A DNA stretch of 64,000 bases from Parapedobacter sp042666505 (GCF_042666505.1 NZ_JBHTDN010000001.1:62001-126000), one strand, 5' to 3'; positions 7,508 through 16,043 are shown, counted from the first letter of the stretch. Notes: generated by a model not told the origin, from the sequence alone. Made by a program: numbers and translations.

Positions 7508-7602
7508 ATGTAATACGGGATGGCTGCGGCAAACCAGTGCGGGGCAGCGGGCGTTAAGCTTGTGCAGCGCCCAAAACACTGTGCTCTCAGGTAGCGGCCA
7601 TG

Positions 7603-8214
7603 CTATTTCAGGACCCGGTACCTAATGTGTGTCACCACCCCGGTTCCACTTACCTCGACCGGTTCAAGCCTGAGATTTGGTACCCCCTCAAAAAGCCGTG
7701 AGCCTGCACCAATGGTAGTGGGTACGATATGCACCCACAATTCATCAATGAGTCCGGCCGTCAGGTACTGATTAATCGTGTTTGCGCCTCCCATAATCTT
7801 TACCTTTCGATCTCCTGCCGCTTCCTTTGCCTTTCTAAATGCGGATTCAATGCCATCTGTCACGAAATAAAATGTGGTTCCACCTTCCATTTTTATGGGC
7901 GGCCGTTCGTTGTGGGAGAGCACAAAAACCGGGGCATGATACGGCGGATTATCGCCCCACCATCCTTTCCATTCGGATTTATCCCTTCGGTCTTTAGGGC
8001 CAAACATATTGCTGCCCATGATAAATGCACCTGCGTCAAGAATGGCATCTATTTCCTTTTTATGGCTATGCTTTTCCGGCTCGGCGAACATCCAGCGATC
8101 CAGCAAGTCTGCATCGAAATTGTCTCCAAATGGTCTTTCAAAACTTTGATTATGCCCGGCGCCATATCCATCAAGGGATATGGTTAAACCAGCTGTTACG
8201 TTTGCTTTTTTCAT
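7603..8214 (-). CDS. Dihydrofolate reductase family protein (RibD C-terminal domain)
   Basis: 203 residues of the DHFR/RibD-C fold: MKKANVTAGLTISLDGYGAG at the start, the IMGSNMF helix, and KIMGGANTINQYLTAGLIDELWVHIVP, the NADPH-binding Gly-Gly and the hallmark IDE(L) segment. These cytoplasmic reductases are mostly of unknown substrate; they are not housekeeping FolA. It stands alone and converges on the tRNA. A -7-like box TAAATTTG lies at 8266-8259. Confidence 0.85.
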   Translation of the reverse strand: MKKANVTAGLTISLDGYGAGHNQSFERPFGDNFDADLLDRWMFAEPEKHSHKKEIDAILDAGAFIMGSNMFGPKDRRDKSEWKGWWGDNPPYHAPVFVLSHNERPPIKMEGGTTFYFVTDGIESAFRKAKEAAGDRKVKIMGGANTINQYLTAGLIDELWVHIVPTTIGAGSRLFEGVPNLRLEPVEVSGTGVVTHIRYRVLK

Positions 8215-8303
8215 GTTTATAGATTTGAGATAAATGATTTCGACCGCTACGTTACATTCAAATTTAGTAAAAACCGTTCGGCCGTTAAATGGTGCTTAAA
8301 TAA

Positions 8304-9347
8304 TCAGTTTTTGTGGGTGGTCATCCCCGCTCGTAGCTTCCTTTCGCTTCCGCTGACGACAACGGCCCCGTTATAGCTTATCATGTTTGCAATAGCCAGC
8401 CGGTCGGGCAACCCGGTGCTGGAAAATTTCCAGTTTCCGGATTCGTTGTCTTTCCGATAAACGCCATCCCATTGTGCCGCCAACAGGGCATTGCCGCTTC
8501 TGATCACGTGGAACGTATACAGCTGGGTAGGTAGGCCGGATTGGATAAGCCGCCAGCTCGTTCCTTTATCAGCCGATGAAAACAGTTCGTTATATACCAT
8601 TGCGTAGAGCGTGTTGCCATCCGAACTTATATTGTGCAAGGCTCCATCCGAAAAGATTTTCTGCCAATCTCTCTTGCCGATCGGCGAACGAAATGCGCCC
8701 TGATTTGTGGCAACGTACACATCGCCATCGAGCGCCGCGATGCCATTGACTTGCAGCGTACGGTTCCCATACTCCAGTTCCCATTCATTGCGTAGGTCGT
8801 TGTAGGAGTAAAGTCCGGCGTTCGTTGCTGCATAGAGTTTGTGGTCGATCTGCGCAAACTTCCGGATGGTTAAACTAGCCAGACCGGTATTTCGTTTGGT
8901 CCAGCTTTTTCCTTCGTTTTCGGAATGGAAAACGCCACCCCATTGTGTGCCTGCATAAAGGTGGTCGTTGTAAAAAAGCAGGGCACCCGGGTTGCTCTCG
9001 ATCAATTGCCGATCCGTGGGAATATTCATCCACCTGTCGTTTTGGTTATCAAAGAAGTAAAGCCCGCTATCTTTTGACAGAAGCGCTAGCTTGTTTCCAG
9101 AAACGGCGATGCCACCCAGCCCGATGCGGGTGGTAGCCGGCAGCCCCGTACTTGTATTTTTCCAGGTCAATCCGTGATCGGTCGAAAAGTAAACAATACC
9201 GTCGCTGGGTTCGGAGGGCGTATTGACCGTGTCGGTTGGAGCATGGCTGGGTGATGTCGCGGATGCGGTGTCACGGTTAGGGCTACCGCAAGCAGGTAGC
9301 AGAATTGCCAGTGCCATTGCCAATAACCTTTTTGCAGCAATCATCAT
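8304..9347 (-). CDS. Lipoprotein with BNR/sialidase-like beta-propeller repeats
   Basis: 347 residues. The signal peptide ends in lipobox LLPAC, so the product is anchored in the outer or inner membrane. At least four copies of the Asp-box type motif are visible (STDHGLTWKNTSTGLP, SENEGKSWTKRNTGL, SADKGTSWRLIQSGLP, KDNESGNWKFSSTGLP), typical of six- or seven-bladed propellers of the YCF48/sialidase superfamily. There is no sialidase active-site evidence; a binding or scaffold role is more likely. It is transcribed away from the AraC gene at 9540. Confidence 0.78.
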   Translation of the reverse strand: MMIAAKRLLAMALAILLPACGSPNRDTASATSPSHAPTDTVNTPSEPSDGIVYFSTDHGLTWKNTSTGLPATTRIGLGGIAVSGNKLALLSKDSGLYFFDNQNDRWMNIPTDRQLIESNPGALLFYNDHLYAGTQWGGVFHSENEGKSWTKRNTGLASLTIRKFAQIDHKLYAATNAGLYSYNDLRNEWELEYGNRTLQVNGIAALDGDVYVATNQGAFRSPIGKRDWQKIFSDGALHNISSDGNTLYAMVYNELFSSADKGTSWRLIQSGLPTQLYTFHVIRSGNALLAAQWDGVYRKDNESGNWKFSSTGLPDRLAIANMISYNGAVVVSGSERKLRAGMTTHKN

Positions 9348-9476
9348 TGCGTCACTATCTTTACGGGAGGGTGGTTTTTAACTACGGCTTTCATAATTTG
9401 GATCATATCGAAAGATGCGCTTAATTTACGGAATAATTCGGACAAGCTGCCTCACTTCTCCCTTGAGATTTTTATG

Positions 9477-9484
9477 TAAGTTTG
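9477..9484 (+). promoter_or_regulatory. Predicted -7 box TAAGTTTG for the AraC gene
   Basis: A perfect TAnnTTTG match 56 bases before the TTG start at 9540. No convincing -33 TTG at 19-21 bases, so moderate only. Confidence 0.4.
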
Positions 9485-9539
9485 TGGTTGAGAGAATTGT
9501 TAATGATTTACGTGAACGATCTAGAAACGTAACAGGAAG

Positions 9540-10436
9540 TTGGAACGCACGATCAATTATGGAGCCATCGATGAACTGGCTTCGGCTATAGGGGTCAGTA
9601 GCTTAAAAGTTGAAACGGACTTTCTGATCTACGGCTATCACGTTGAAAGTCAAATCGACTACGCGAAATTAAAACGCTATCGGCAGAATTTCCACGAGCT
9701 GTCGGTTGATTTTTCGGCTATCTGCCATTTTTCGGTCAACGGGGAATTGGTGCCCAATGTCACGAACCGGATCGTATACGTCCCTCCGAAGGAGCTCGTG
9801 GAAATCAGCCTGAACAACGCTTTCCGGAGAAGGCCAGCGGGATATTCGATTTTCTTTACAGACGATTTCATTGACCGGAGTTATTATAAATCGCTCTTTA
9901 AAACCGAGCTGGCGGCGGTCGCCCGCGTAAACCGGGTTCCGGAAACTGAAATCAAGGCTTACCAAAATGTGGTCGAGAATATTTTCCATGAGTACCGGAA
10001 TTATGACCCATTCACTTCGCCGTTGGTCATTACCAAATACCTCGAAATACTACTGATCAAATTGATCCAGTTGCAAACGTTAGCGGATGCAGACCAGGGC
10101 GTAAAGCTCACCGCTTCACAAACGATTACGAAGCGGTTCCTTTCGCTCGCGAGCGAGGCGTTCCAGCAGGGGACGACCATTAGGGAATACGCCGAACAGC
10201 TTCATGTATCTCCCGGTCACCTGACTGACGTGGTGCGTGCCGAAACCGGCAAAACTCCCAGCCAGATTATCAATGAATTCAGGCTGCAGCACATTAAATA
10301 CTTGTTGACCAAGCCCGATAAAGCCATCAAGGAAATCAGTGCAGCGTTCCAATTCGCCGAGCCCAACAACTTTTCGTCCTACTTCCGGAAGCATACAGGC
10401 ATGACCCCCACGCAATTCCGGGAATTGAATAGCTAG
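9540..10436 (+). CDS. AraC family transcriptional regulator
   Basis: 298 residues. The C-terminal ~100 residues contain two helix-turn-helix motifs (TIREYAEQLHVSPGHLTDVV and AIKEISAAFQFAEPNNFSSY) ending with the AraC signature FRKHTGMTPTQFR. The N-terminal half is a cupin-like sensor domain. The start is TTG, directly preceded by AGGAAG; the in-frame stop TAG at 9522 leaves no ATG or GTG upstream, so TTG is the best choice. The next gene (SRPBCC-DinB fusion) starts 90 bases downstream behind its own -7 box and could be its target. Confidence 0.87.
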   Translation: MERTINYGAIDELASAIGVSSLKVETDFLIYGYHVESQIDYAKLKRYRQNFHELSVDFSAICHFSVNGELVPNVTNRIVYVPPKELVEISLNNAFRRRPAGYSIFFTDDFIDRSYYKSLFKTELAAVARVNRVPETEIKAYQNVVENIFHEYRNYDPFTSPLVITKYLEILLIKLIQLQTLADADQGVKLTASQTITKRFLSLASEAFQQGTTIREYAEQLHVSPGHLTDVVRAETGKTPSQIINEFRLQHIKYLLTKPDKAIKEISAAFQFAEPNNFSSYFRKHTGMTPTQFRELNS

Positions 10437-10475
10437 TTCCCCTAGTTGAATAGGTGCGGGCGTACCGGCTAGGGT

Positions 10476-10483
10476 TAACTTTG
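10476..10483 (+). promoter_or_regulatory. Predicted -7 box TAACTTTG
   Basis: A TAnnTTTG match 43 bases before the start of the SRPBCC-DinB gene. No -33 TTG at ideal spacing. Confidence 0.4.
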
Positions 10484-10526
10484 CTGAAAAGAATGGATAA
10501 TCACTAAAGGATAATCACTAATTGGC

Positions 10527-11438
10527 ATGGTTATGAATCACGAAATTCGCTATTCAGTTTTTACTAGGGTTAATGCGCCGGCATCGGTCGTTTGGGAAAT
10601 TCTTCGTTCCCCCGCCACGTATCAAACGGCTTGGAACGCCGAGCTGGTCACGCGGTGGGTCAAGGGAGAGCCGATCGGCTTTTCGGGAATATGGGAGGAT
10701 CAGCCTTACCAGGACAAAGGCGTTATCCTTGAAATTGCGGATGAACGATGGGTCGAGTTCTCCTATTGGAGTTCCTTTTGGGAGGCACCCGACATCGAGG
10801 GGGAATACAGCGTCATCCGGTACGAAGTTGAGCCCATTGATACATTTAGTTGTGAGTTGACCATCATGCAGCGGGGCTTCCGCGACGACGTTCATTACCA
10901 GGAGACGGTGCGTTTGTGGAACGATACCATCAACATCATGAAACAACTTGCTGAAAAAAGCGACCTGCGGAGCCGGATCAGCGCTACGTTCGGCGGCTTG
11001 GCAGAATTGATCGGTGCCCTATCTCACGAAGCGTACAACCGGACGGTCACGTCGAAATGGACGGTCGGCCAGCTGGTTGAGCACGTCATCATGAGCAACG
11101 CGGGCTTCAGGGATTTCCTGACGGGAAATGCGGCGGCGTCAACGCGCGACTATGATACCCATGTTCCGGAGATCCGCGCGCTGATGAGCAATCAGTCCGT
11201 AGGTTTGCAGGCTCCGGAGTTTTTGGTTCCGCCTGCGGTGACGTATGATGCAGGTCGACACGTAGGGGCTCTGCAGGGTATTAAAGACGAGCTGCTGGCG
11301 TGTACAGAACTCGACCTGACCCAGATATGCAACGGGTTCGACATGCCTCCTTTTGGTGTGTTGACGTTTTTTGAGTGGCTGACGTTTGCGGCATTCCATA
11401 CCGAGCGGCATCGGCAACAGGTTGCTGCTCGTATTTAA
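10527..11438 (+). CDS. SRPBCC domain fused to a DinB-like four-helix domain
   Basis: 303 residues. Residues 1-145 form a START/SRPBCC (AHSA1-like) ligand-binding domain (FTRVNAPASVVWEIL, YSVIRYEVEP, DTINIMKQLAEKS). Residues ~150-303 resemble the DinB_2 metal-binding bundle, with His residues at LVEHVI and AFHTERHRQQVA placed like its metal ligands. Stand-alone forms of both domains are frequent in this window; the fusion is less usual. Function is unknown; DinB-like bundles act as thiol transferases or damage-inducible proteins. An internal ATG at 10533 is an equally good start. Confidence 0.75.
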   Translation: MVMNHEIRYSVFTRVNAPASVVWEILRSPATYQTAWNAELVTRWVKGEPIGFSGIWEDQPYQDKGVILEIADERWVEFSYWSSFWEAPDIEGEYSVIRYEVEPIDTFSCELTIMQRGFRDDVHYQETVRLWNDTINIMKQLAEKSDLRSRISATFGGLAELIGALSHEAYNRTVTSKWTVGQLVEHVIMSNAGFRDFLTGNAAASTRDYDTHVPEIRALMSNQSVGLQAPEFLVPPAVTYDAGRHVGALQGIKDELLACTELDLTQICNGFDMPPFGVLTFFEWLTFAAFHTERHRQQVAARI

Positions 11439-11458
11439 AGAGCTTCATAGGCTGATCT

Positions 11459-12211
11459 TCATAGGCTGATCTTCCGGGTAGCGTGCCGGATGATCCACTG
11501 TGTGTGAGGATTATCCGATGCCGACCAGTTCCGGATGAGTGCAGCGGCGGGCTCCCTGTTTACCTTCAGCCAGTCGGTCAGGTGATTGGCAACGGATTTC
11601 TTTACAAATTTGATCTCATCTTCTTTCAGTAGCGTTAGTATGTCGAAGACCGGATGCGGATCCTGAATGAACGTATCCAGCTTTGGTGCCCAGGGCAGCT
11701 TCGGACGGAGACCTTCACTGGCAAGCCGTCTCAGGTGGAAGTCATCGGACGTGGCCCATTTGCGGAGGATGGCCAGCGATGCTTCGGGGTACGTTCTGAT
11801 GTACGGGCGCACGGCATATTCGCCGGTATTGCGCCGGGTGATTTCGGCAATGGCGTCCATCGACAGCTGGAAGTGCTCGAGGCCATATTTTTCCACAAAC
11901 TTGCCGATGGGCAGGATCCAGTAATAGTGGGTAAACATACCCGTTTCATTCGGGTTGGGTGGCCCCAGTATATTCATAAATACGGCCAACGCCTCCGGAT
12001 ACGTGCCGGGGAAATGTGTGTGCAGCTGGTCTGCAATCACTGCTACCCGCTGGGTGTAGGTTTTCCCGGCTACAGACGCGGTAACGTCACGTACAAACGC
12101 TTTCGCCGGAAACGCTGATGCGATCGCCGTGATTTTATTGGCCAGCAACGTTGCCAGTTCTTTCCCGAATTTCTCGGTAATGCCGTAGTCTACTTTCTTG
12201 TTAGATTCCAA
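11459..12211 (-). CDS. DNA alkylation repair protein (AlkD/HEAT-like glycosylase)
   Basis: About 250 residues made of HEAT-like helical repeats, with the family segments LRRLASEGLRPKLPWA, IKFVKKSVANHLTDWLK and the C-terminal HTQWIIRHATRK. AlkC/AlkD-type enzymes excise alkylated bases without base flipping. I prefer a TTG start at 12211, which overlaps the stop of the upstream gene by a few bases; an ATG at 12256 would add 15 residues that do not look like the family and overlap the neighbour by 56 bases. It ends a leftward set (AraC, VOC, DUF1569, this gene) with overlapping ends, so it is probably co-transcribed. Confidence 0.82.
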   Translation of the reverse strand: MESNKKVDYGITEKFGKELATLLANKITAIASAFPAKAFVRDVTASVAGKTYTQRVAVIADQLHTHFPGTYPEALAVFMNILGPPNPNETGMFTHYYWILPIGKFVEKYGLEHFQLSMDAIAEITRRNTGEYAVRPYIRTYPEASLAILRKWATSDDFHLRRLASEGLRPKLPWAPKLDTFIQDPHPVFDILTLLKEDEIKFVKKSVANHLTDWLKVNREPAAALIRNWSASDNPHTQWIIRHATRKISL

Positions 12212-12662
12212 ATTGCCGTAAATGATGGTCAAAGTGTTTGTACGCAAAGATACCAATTTGTTCTTTGGTCATTTTGCCAAAAAAGTCGTGGATGAACCGG
12301 TCGTTCCGGAAGCGGTCGTATTCCGTGATTAGCCGTAACCACCGGGCTTTTTCCACTTCCAGGTCGCCGGTTTCGGTTTTCTTGATGACATGTATGCCGG
12401 CCGGCATATTTTTACCCATCGGCCTGTCATCTTTGACATTGCTTTTCAAGGCCGCCTTGCCGAAGAGCTTGCCGAGGAAATCCTGTTTGTAAACGTGGTT
12501 GGCGTAGCTGCCTACTCCCAGCACCCACTCGCTCCAGTTGTTGCAATGTTTGGCCATTTGGTAAGCAGTCATCTTGCCCCAATTTCGGTGGGAATTCTCC
12601 TTCAATAGCCGGACCCTGTCCGCCAATTCATCCTGTATCGACTTGTCAAATACCGTTTTCAT
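12201..12662 (-). CDS. DUF1569 family protein (DinB-like)
   Basis: 153 residues starting MKTVFDKSIQDELADRV. It has the DUF1569 features WGKMTAYQMAKHCNNWSEW and a C-terminal AYKHFDHHLRQF, with His residues placed like the metal ligands of the DinB bundle. Function is unknown. It overlaps the VOC gene upstream by 17 bases and the AlkD-like gene downstream, suggesting translational coupling. Confidence 0.8.
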   Translation of the reverse strand: MKTVFDKSIQDELADRVRLLKENSHRNWGKMTAYQMAKHCNNWSEWVLGVGSYANHVYKQDFLGKLFGKAALKSNVKDDRPMGKNMPAGIHVIKKTETGDLEVEKARWLRLITEYDRFRNDRFIHDFFGKMTKEQIGIFAYKHFDHHLRQFGI

Positions 12663-13080
12663 GGTCAAAGTTGCTGATGGGTTGCAGTGAAAAGTAGTTC
12701 CCCGAATCATCCTTAAAAAAGGCTTCCATGCCGTAAAACTCCTCCGTCGGCGCCTTGATAAATTCAACGCCCTTGGCTTTCAGTTCTTCGTACGTGGCGA
12801 AAATGTCGGTGCAGGTTAAGACGCCGCAGCCGAAGATCCCTTGCTTGATTAAGTCAATGAGTGTATCGGCGGTCTTCTGCGGGAACATTTTGCTTACCAC
12901 CACCGGAAATAAGACAATCTGCAGATCGGGTTGCTCGGGCGGCGAAACGGTAAGCCAGCGGGTGCCCGGCCCCATGGGGATATCATCCACTACCCGGAAA
13001 CCCAGTTTGTTCACATAAAAATCATACGCGCTATCCTGATTGATAACGTGGATGTTTGTGACGGTCATTTTCGTGATCAT
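12646..13080 (-). CDS. VOC (glyoxalase/bleomycin-resistance) family protein
   Basis: 144 residues, one beta-alpha-beta-beta-beta pair: NIHVINQDSAYDFYVNKLGF at the start and GMEAFFKDDSGNYFSLQP at the end, the standard VOC pattern with a Glu/His-type metal site not fully obvious. Probable role is binding or modification of a small molecule; substrate unknown. The ATG at 13080 fits the family start. It lies 10 bases after the AraC gene and overlaps DUF1569, so it is part of the same unit. Confidence 0.83.
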   Translation of the reverse strand: MITKMTVTNIHVINQDSAYDFYVNKLGFRVVDDIPMGPGTRWLTVSPPEQPDLQIVLFPVVVSKMFPQKTADTLIDLIKQGIFGCGVLTCTDIFATYEELKAKGVEFIKAPTEEFYGMEAFFKDDSGNYFSLQPISNFDHENGI

Positions 13081-13090
13081 AATGTTTAAA

Positions 13091-13573
13091 TTAAGTAACG
13101 GTGCTAAGGTCCGCATTGCTTGTTAAAATCACTTCTCCAAAATTGCTATTTTGAAACCATCCGTGTTGATCCCCATAACAGCTCGGTACATAGGCCCGGG
13201 GATTTTGCAGGATCCGTTGTTTTTTCTCGCGGTATTTTGCAGAAAATTCAGATGGGGGCAGCCCTACCGTCCTGGCAAATAAACCGCTGAAGGAGGTGAT
13301 GCTTTCAAAACCTACCGCGAAGCAGGTTTCGGCAGTGGAAAAGCCCTGTTCGAGTAAGGTTTTCGCGTGCGCAATCCGTACCTGTTGCAGGTAATTGCGG
13401 GGTGTTTTGCCGTAGATGGATTTGAACAGGCGTATAAAGTGAAACTTTGAAAAATAGGCTTCGCCCGATATGGCATTCAGGTCAATCCGTTCAGCATAGT
13501 GATCGTCGATAAAGCACTTCGCCTGCACGATCCGCCTGTATAAATAAACTTTGGGATAGGATTCTGATTTCAT
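13091..13573 (-). CDS. AraC family regulator, DNA-binding domain only
   Basis: 160 residues starting MKSESYPKVYLYRRIV. Both AraC helix-turn-helix motifs are present near the N-terminus (IDLNAISGEAYFSKFHFIRL and STAETCFAVGFESITSFSGL, signature FARTVGLPPSEF), followed by a ~45-residue tail (NPRAYVPSCYG). There is no separate sensor domain, so it may respond through the tail or be level-controlled. It leads the VOC-DUF1569-AlkD unit and may control it. Confidence 0.84.
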   Translation of the reverse strand: MKSESYPKVYLYRRIVQAKCFIDDHYAERIDLNAISGEAYFSKFHFIRLFKSIYGKTPRNYLQQVRIAHAKTLLEQGFSTAETCFAVGFESITSFSGLFARTVGLPPSEFSAKYREKKQRILQNPRAYVPSCYGDQHGWFQNSNFGEVILTSNADLSTVT

Positions 13574-13601
13574 GGACGCGTAGAAAATGGATATGTAGTT
13601 G

Positions 13602-13637
13602 CAAAAGTAAGGGTTGACGCCCGGTTTTAGCCGGGCG
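13602..13637 (-). promoter_or_regulatory. -7 box and GC-rich hairpin upstream of the AraC gene
   Basis: On the minus strand TACTTTTG (13609-13602) matches the -7 consensus 29 bases before the start. Just upstream is a perfect 7-bp inverted repeat CGCCCGG-TTTTAG-CCGGGCG (13618-13637), placed where a repressor or autoregulator would sit. It lacks a T run and is unlikely to be a terminator. Confidence 0.45.
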
Positions 13638-13679
13638 AACAAAGCCAACCTAGCGGGGGAGTCTGGACAATTTTTCCGC

Positions 13680-14150
13680 CTATTCTTCGGTTGGCGAATA
13701 TTTCACAATGTCAATACCGATACCGTTGGGGTCTTCAATGGCAAAATGCCGGTCGCCCCAGGGCTCGTCGCGGATATCGATTTTGATTGTTACGCCTTGC
13801 TCCTTAAGTTCGTTGTACAACTGATCCACGTCGTCCACTTCAATAGTCAGGTACATGCCCTGGCCCAGGAAGGGTTTTTGGAACAACGGTTGCTGACTGG
13901 GGTGGTTGGGCAAAAGAAAACTGATTTCGGTTTCCCCGCCGGGGGTGTGCAGCAACAGGTAGAACTCGTTTTCGAAAGTTACCCCGAAACCAAGGGTCTG
14001 CGTGTAAAAGGCCTTGGTTTCGGCCATTTTTTCGGTAATGATTCCTGCATTTAATTTCATTGGTTGTCTGTTTTTTGTGGTTGAAGGATGTTGGGCCAAT
14101 GTGCCTGTACATAAAAGCATCGTTACCATAATTGCAAGCGTCTGTTTCAT
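13680..14150 (-). CDS. Exported VOC family protein
   Basis: 156 residues. A hydrophobic N-terminus (MKQTLAIMVTMLLCTGTLAQ) looks like a signal peptide, unusual for a VOC domain. The remaining ~125 residues are a full VOC unit (NAGIITEKMAETKAFYTQTL, then DRHFAIEDPNGIGIDIVKY with the Glu-Asp-Pro-x-Gly end). An internal ATG (MKLNAGIITEK) would give the usual cytoplasmic form, so the exported start should be treated with care. Substrate unknown. Confidence 0.78.
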   Translation of the reverse strand: MKQTLAIMVTMLLCTGTLAQHPSTTKNRQPMKLNAGIITEKMAETKAFYTQTLGFGVTFENEFYLLLHTPGGETEISFLLPNHPSQQPLFQKPFLGQGMYLTIEVDDVDQLYNELKEQGVTIKIDIRDEPWGDRHFAIEDPNGIGIDIVKYSPTEE

Positions 14151-14329
14151 GATGGTGTCTTAAACAAAGCAAATTTTATTAAGCAAAATTGGCAGGAGTT
14201 GCCGTGCTAAAATTGTATAAAACGGCCAAGTTTCATTTTTCTTAACCTTCGGCCGTTTTCCTGAAGCGGATGCGGTTTATTGCCTTTAATATTTAAAGTA
14301 CTTTTTTTTTCAAAGTTAAATGGAAGTGT

Positions 14330-14337
14330 TAATTTTG
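14330..14337 (+). promoter_or_regulatory. Predicted -7 box TAATTTTG
   Basis: Perfect TAnnTTTG match 30 bases before the oxygenase MpaB-like gene, giving a leader of about 27 bases. Confidence 0.45.
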
Positions 14338-14367
14338 TATGGACGGGGGCGATTTATTTGAAAAGAT

Positions 14368-15135
14368 ATGGTATATTTTGTCGACAGGGATTCAATTGTG
14401 CGCCGGATCTGGGGAAGCGGGGATACGATCCTGCTCATTTTTGCCGGCGCGGCAGCGGAGTTTGCGTTGAATAAGGCGGTAGACTGGCTGTACTTCACGG
14501 GCCGTCTTCCTTCGGACCCGCTTAAGCGCTTATTTTCGACGGTCTCCTATGCCCGTCAAATCGTATTTTCGAAGCAGGAAGATGCGTTGCTTGCGATTGA
14601 CCGGATTTCGGCTATCCATAGGGGGGTGGAGGAACAGCGCGGCAGGGACATCCCTGACTGGGCGTATCGCGATGTGTTGTCGATGTTAATCGATTATTCG
14701 ATCCGGTCGCATGAATTGCTGGAAAGGAAATTAACCAAGGCGGAGAAGGAAGAAGTATTCGCCGTCTTTTACCGCGTGGGGTTACGTATGGGGTTGAAGG
14801 GGCTGCCATCGGACTATCCGCAATGGCTCTCCATGCGGAGCTCGAGTCTTCACGAGAACCTGCTGAATGGGCCGTTTACCACCGATCTTTACCGGCAGTA
14901 CCGGAAACACCTGGGCTGGTTCAGGTACGGGATCCTGAAGCAGGCTCAGATAGCCTTGGTTCCGGAAGCGGTGAACAACCTGCTGGGCCTCGGGAGGAAT
15001 CCGTTTGCATCGATGCTACTCCACGGTTATAAGTTAAGCCGGATGATCCGGGTGAAATCGTGGCTGAAAAATGCAATACTGCCTCGGGAATATAAAAAGC
15101 AGATTGCGGCACTGGATGGTTTCTCGGAAGGCTAA
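14368..15135 (+). CDS. Oxygenase MpaB family protein (DUF2236)
   Basis: 255 residues of the MpaB/latex-clearing (rubber oxygenase) catalytic domain family: IVRRIWGSGDTILLIFAGAA at the start, a central helical part, and LLERKLTKAEKEEVFAVFYR. These proteins bind b-type heme and catalyse oxidative cleavage of lipids or polyisoprenoids; most bacterial members are uncharacterised. No signal peptide, so probably cytoplasmic or membrane-associated. The gene is monocistronic with its own -7 box; an AraC gene follows 19 bases later. Confidence 0.8.
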   Translation: MVYFVDRDSIVRRIWGSGDTILLIFAGAAAEFALNKAVDWLYFTGRLPSDPLKRLFSTVSYARQIVFSKQEDALLAIDRISAIHRGVEEQRGRDIPDWAYRDVLSMLIDYSIRSHELLERKLTKAEKEEVFAVFYRVGLRMGLKGLPSDYPQWLSMRSSSLHENLLNGPFTTDLYRQYRKHLGWFRYGILKQAQIALVPEAVNNLLGLGRNPFASMLLHGYKLSRMIRVKSWLKNAILPREYKKQIAALDGFSEG

Positions 15136-15154
15136 TAATGGGTATCTTTGATGA

Positions 15155-15970
15155 ATGGAATTCCGCAAAATTGCACCGCCACAGCCGCTGCTGCCTTATG
15201 TCCGGTATTTCTGGACGTTGGACAATAGGGACGAGACCAAAGCGTACCACGCTTTTACCACCATTGCCGACGGCCTGCCGGGATTGATTTTCCAGCAGCT
15301 GACACCGGACTGGGCGGCAAAGCCCGACAACGGATGGCCGGTCTGTTACGTGTACGGGCAAACCGTCGAACCGGTGAATATCTTTTTTCCTTCGGGCTTC
15401 CACGCCGTGGGTGTGTATTTCCATCCGCATGCGCTACAATCCATCTTTGGCTTACCTGCGTTCGAATGGACGGACCGCTGCATAGCCATGGATGTCCTGG
15501 ATGGCAAGGTAGGCGCATTGCTGGTCGAGCAGCTGCTGAACACATCCGCTGCCGACCGGCAGATCGGGATTTTGGCTGATTACCTGTGCCAGCGTATTGC
15601 GGCCAACGTGGCGAAACTGGATGCGGAGGCACTCTATGCGGCCAAGCGGTTGGTGAGCAGTGGCGGTCGCCTGGCCTTGCGCGAGCTTCAGCGGGAACTT
15701 CGGATTTCGGAACGTGGTTTCCAGCGCAAATTCCGGGAGGCCATCGGCGTTTCTCCGAAATTGTTTTCGCGGATCTGCCAGTTCCAGGGTGCTATGCAAC
15801 AGTTTCGCGAGGGCGGATCGCGCCGCTTGACCAACTTGGCGCTTGCGCATGGCTATGCCGACCAACCGCATTTCATCCGTACATTCAAAGCCTTTGTGGG
15901 TTGCTCGCCCCGATATTTTACGCGGGCGTTTGCCGAACAGTTACCGAACTTCCCCCACCTGATCATCTGA
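15155..15970 (+). CDS. AraC family regulator with DUF6597-type N-terminal domain
   Basis: 271 residues. The N-terminal half (KIAPPQPLLPYVRYFWTLDN ... GFHAVGVYFHPHALQSIFGL) is the sensor domain found in many Bacteroidota AraC proteins. The C-terminus has both helix-turn-helix motifs (LALRELQRELRISERGFQRK and NLALAHGYADQPHFIRTFKA, signature FVGCSPRYF). A -7 box TATCTTTG (15143-15150) ends only four bases before the ATG, implying a very short leader. The NmrA-like SDR gene starts 73 bases downstream in the same direction and is a plausible target. Confidence 0.87.
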   Translation: MEFRKIAPPQPLLPYVRYFWTLDNRDETKAYHAFTTIADGLPGLIFQQLTPDWAAKPDNGWPVCYVYGQTVEPVNIFFPSGFHAVGVYFHPHALQSIFGLPAFEWTDRCIAMDVLDGKVGALLVEQLLNTSAADRQIGILADYLCQRIAANVAKLDAEALYAAKRLVSSGGRLALRELQRELRISERGFQRKFREAIGVSPKLFSRICQFQGAMQQFREGGSRRLTNLALAHGYADQPHFIRTFKAFVGCSPRYFTRAFAEQLPNFPHLII

Positions 15971-16043
15971 TTCCCGCGTTGGCGGGTTTGTTCAATTTTC
16001 TTTGGTCGGCCTCGCATAGTTTTGCCGGAAAAGAATTGAACTC

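Larger units (their letters stand above)
7346..7551. repeat. Tandem duplication of the tRNA-Pro 3' end plus terminator
   Basis: Copy 1 (7346-7444) and copy 2 (7453-7551) are 99 bp each with one mismatch (7428 G versus 7535 C) and are separated by eight bases. Each starts with the last 16 bases of the tRNA (AATCCCGCCACCCCGA) and includes the terminator hairpin and a GC-rich tail. Repeats of a tRNA 3' end are the usual footprint of tRNA-targeting integrases, but here nothing lies between them, so slippage or precise loss of an element are both possible. Confidence 0.9.

Noticed and set aside
7346..7551. Two-copy repeat as a CRISPR or tRNA array
   Set aside because: Second copy lacks the 5' part of a tRNA and there are only two units with an eight-base spacer.
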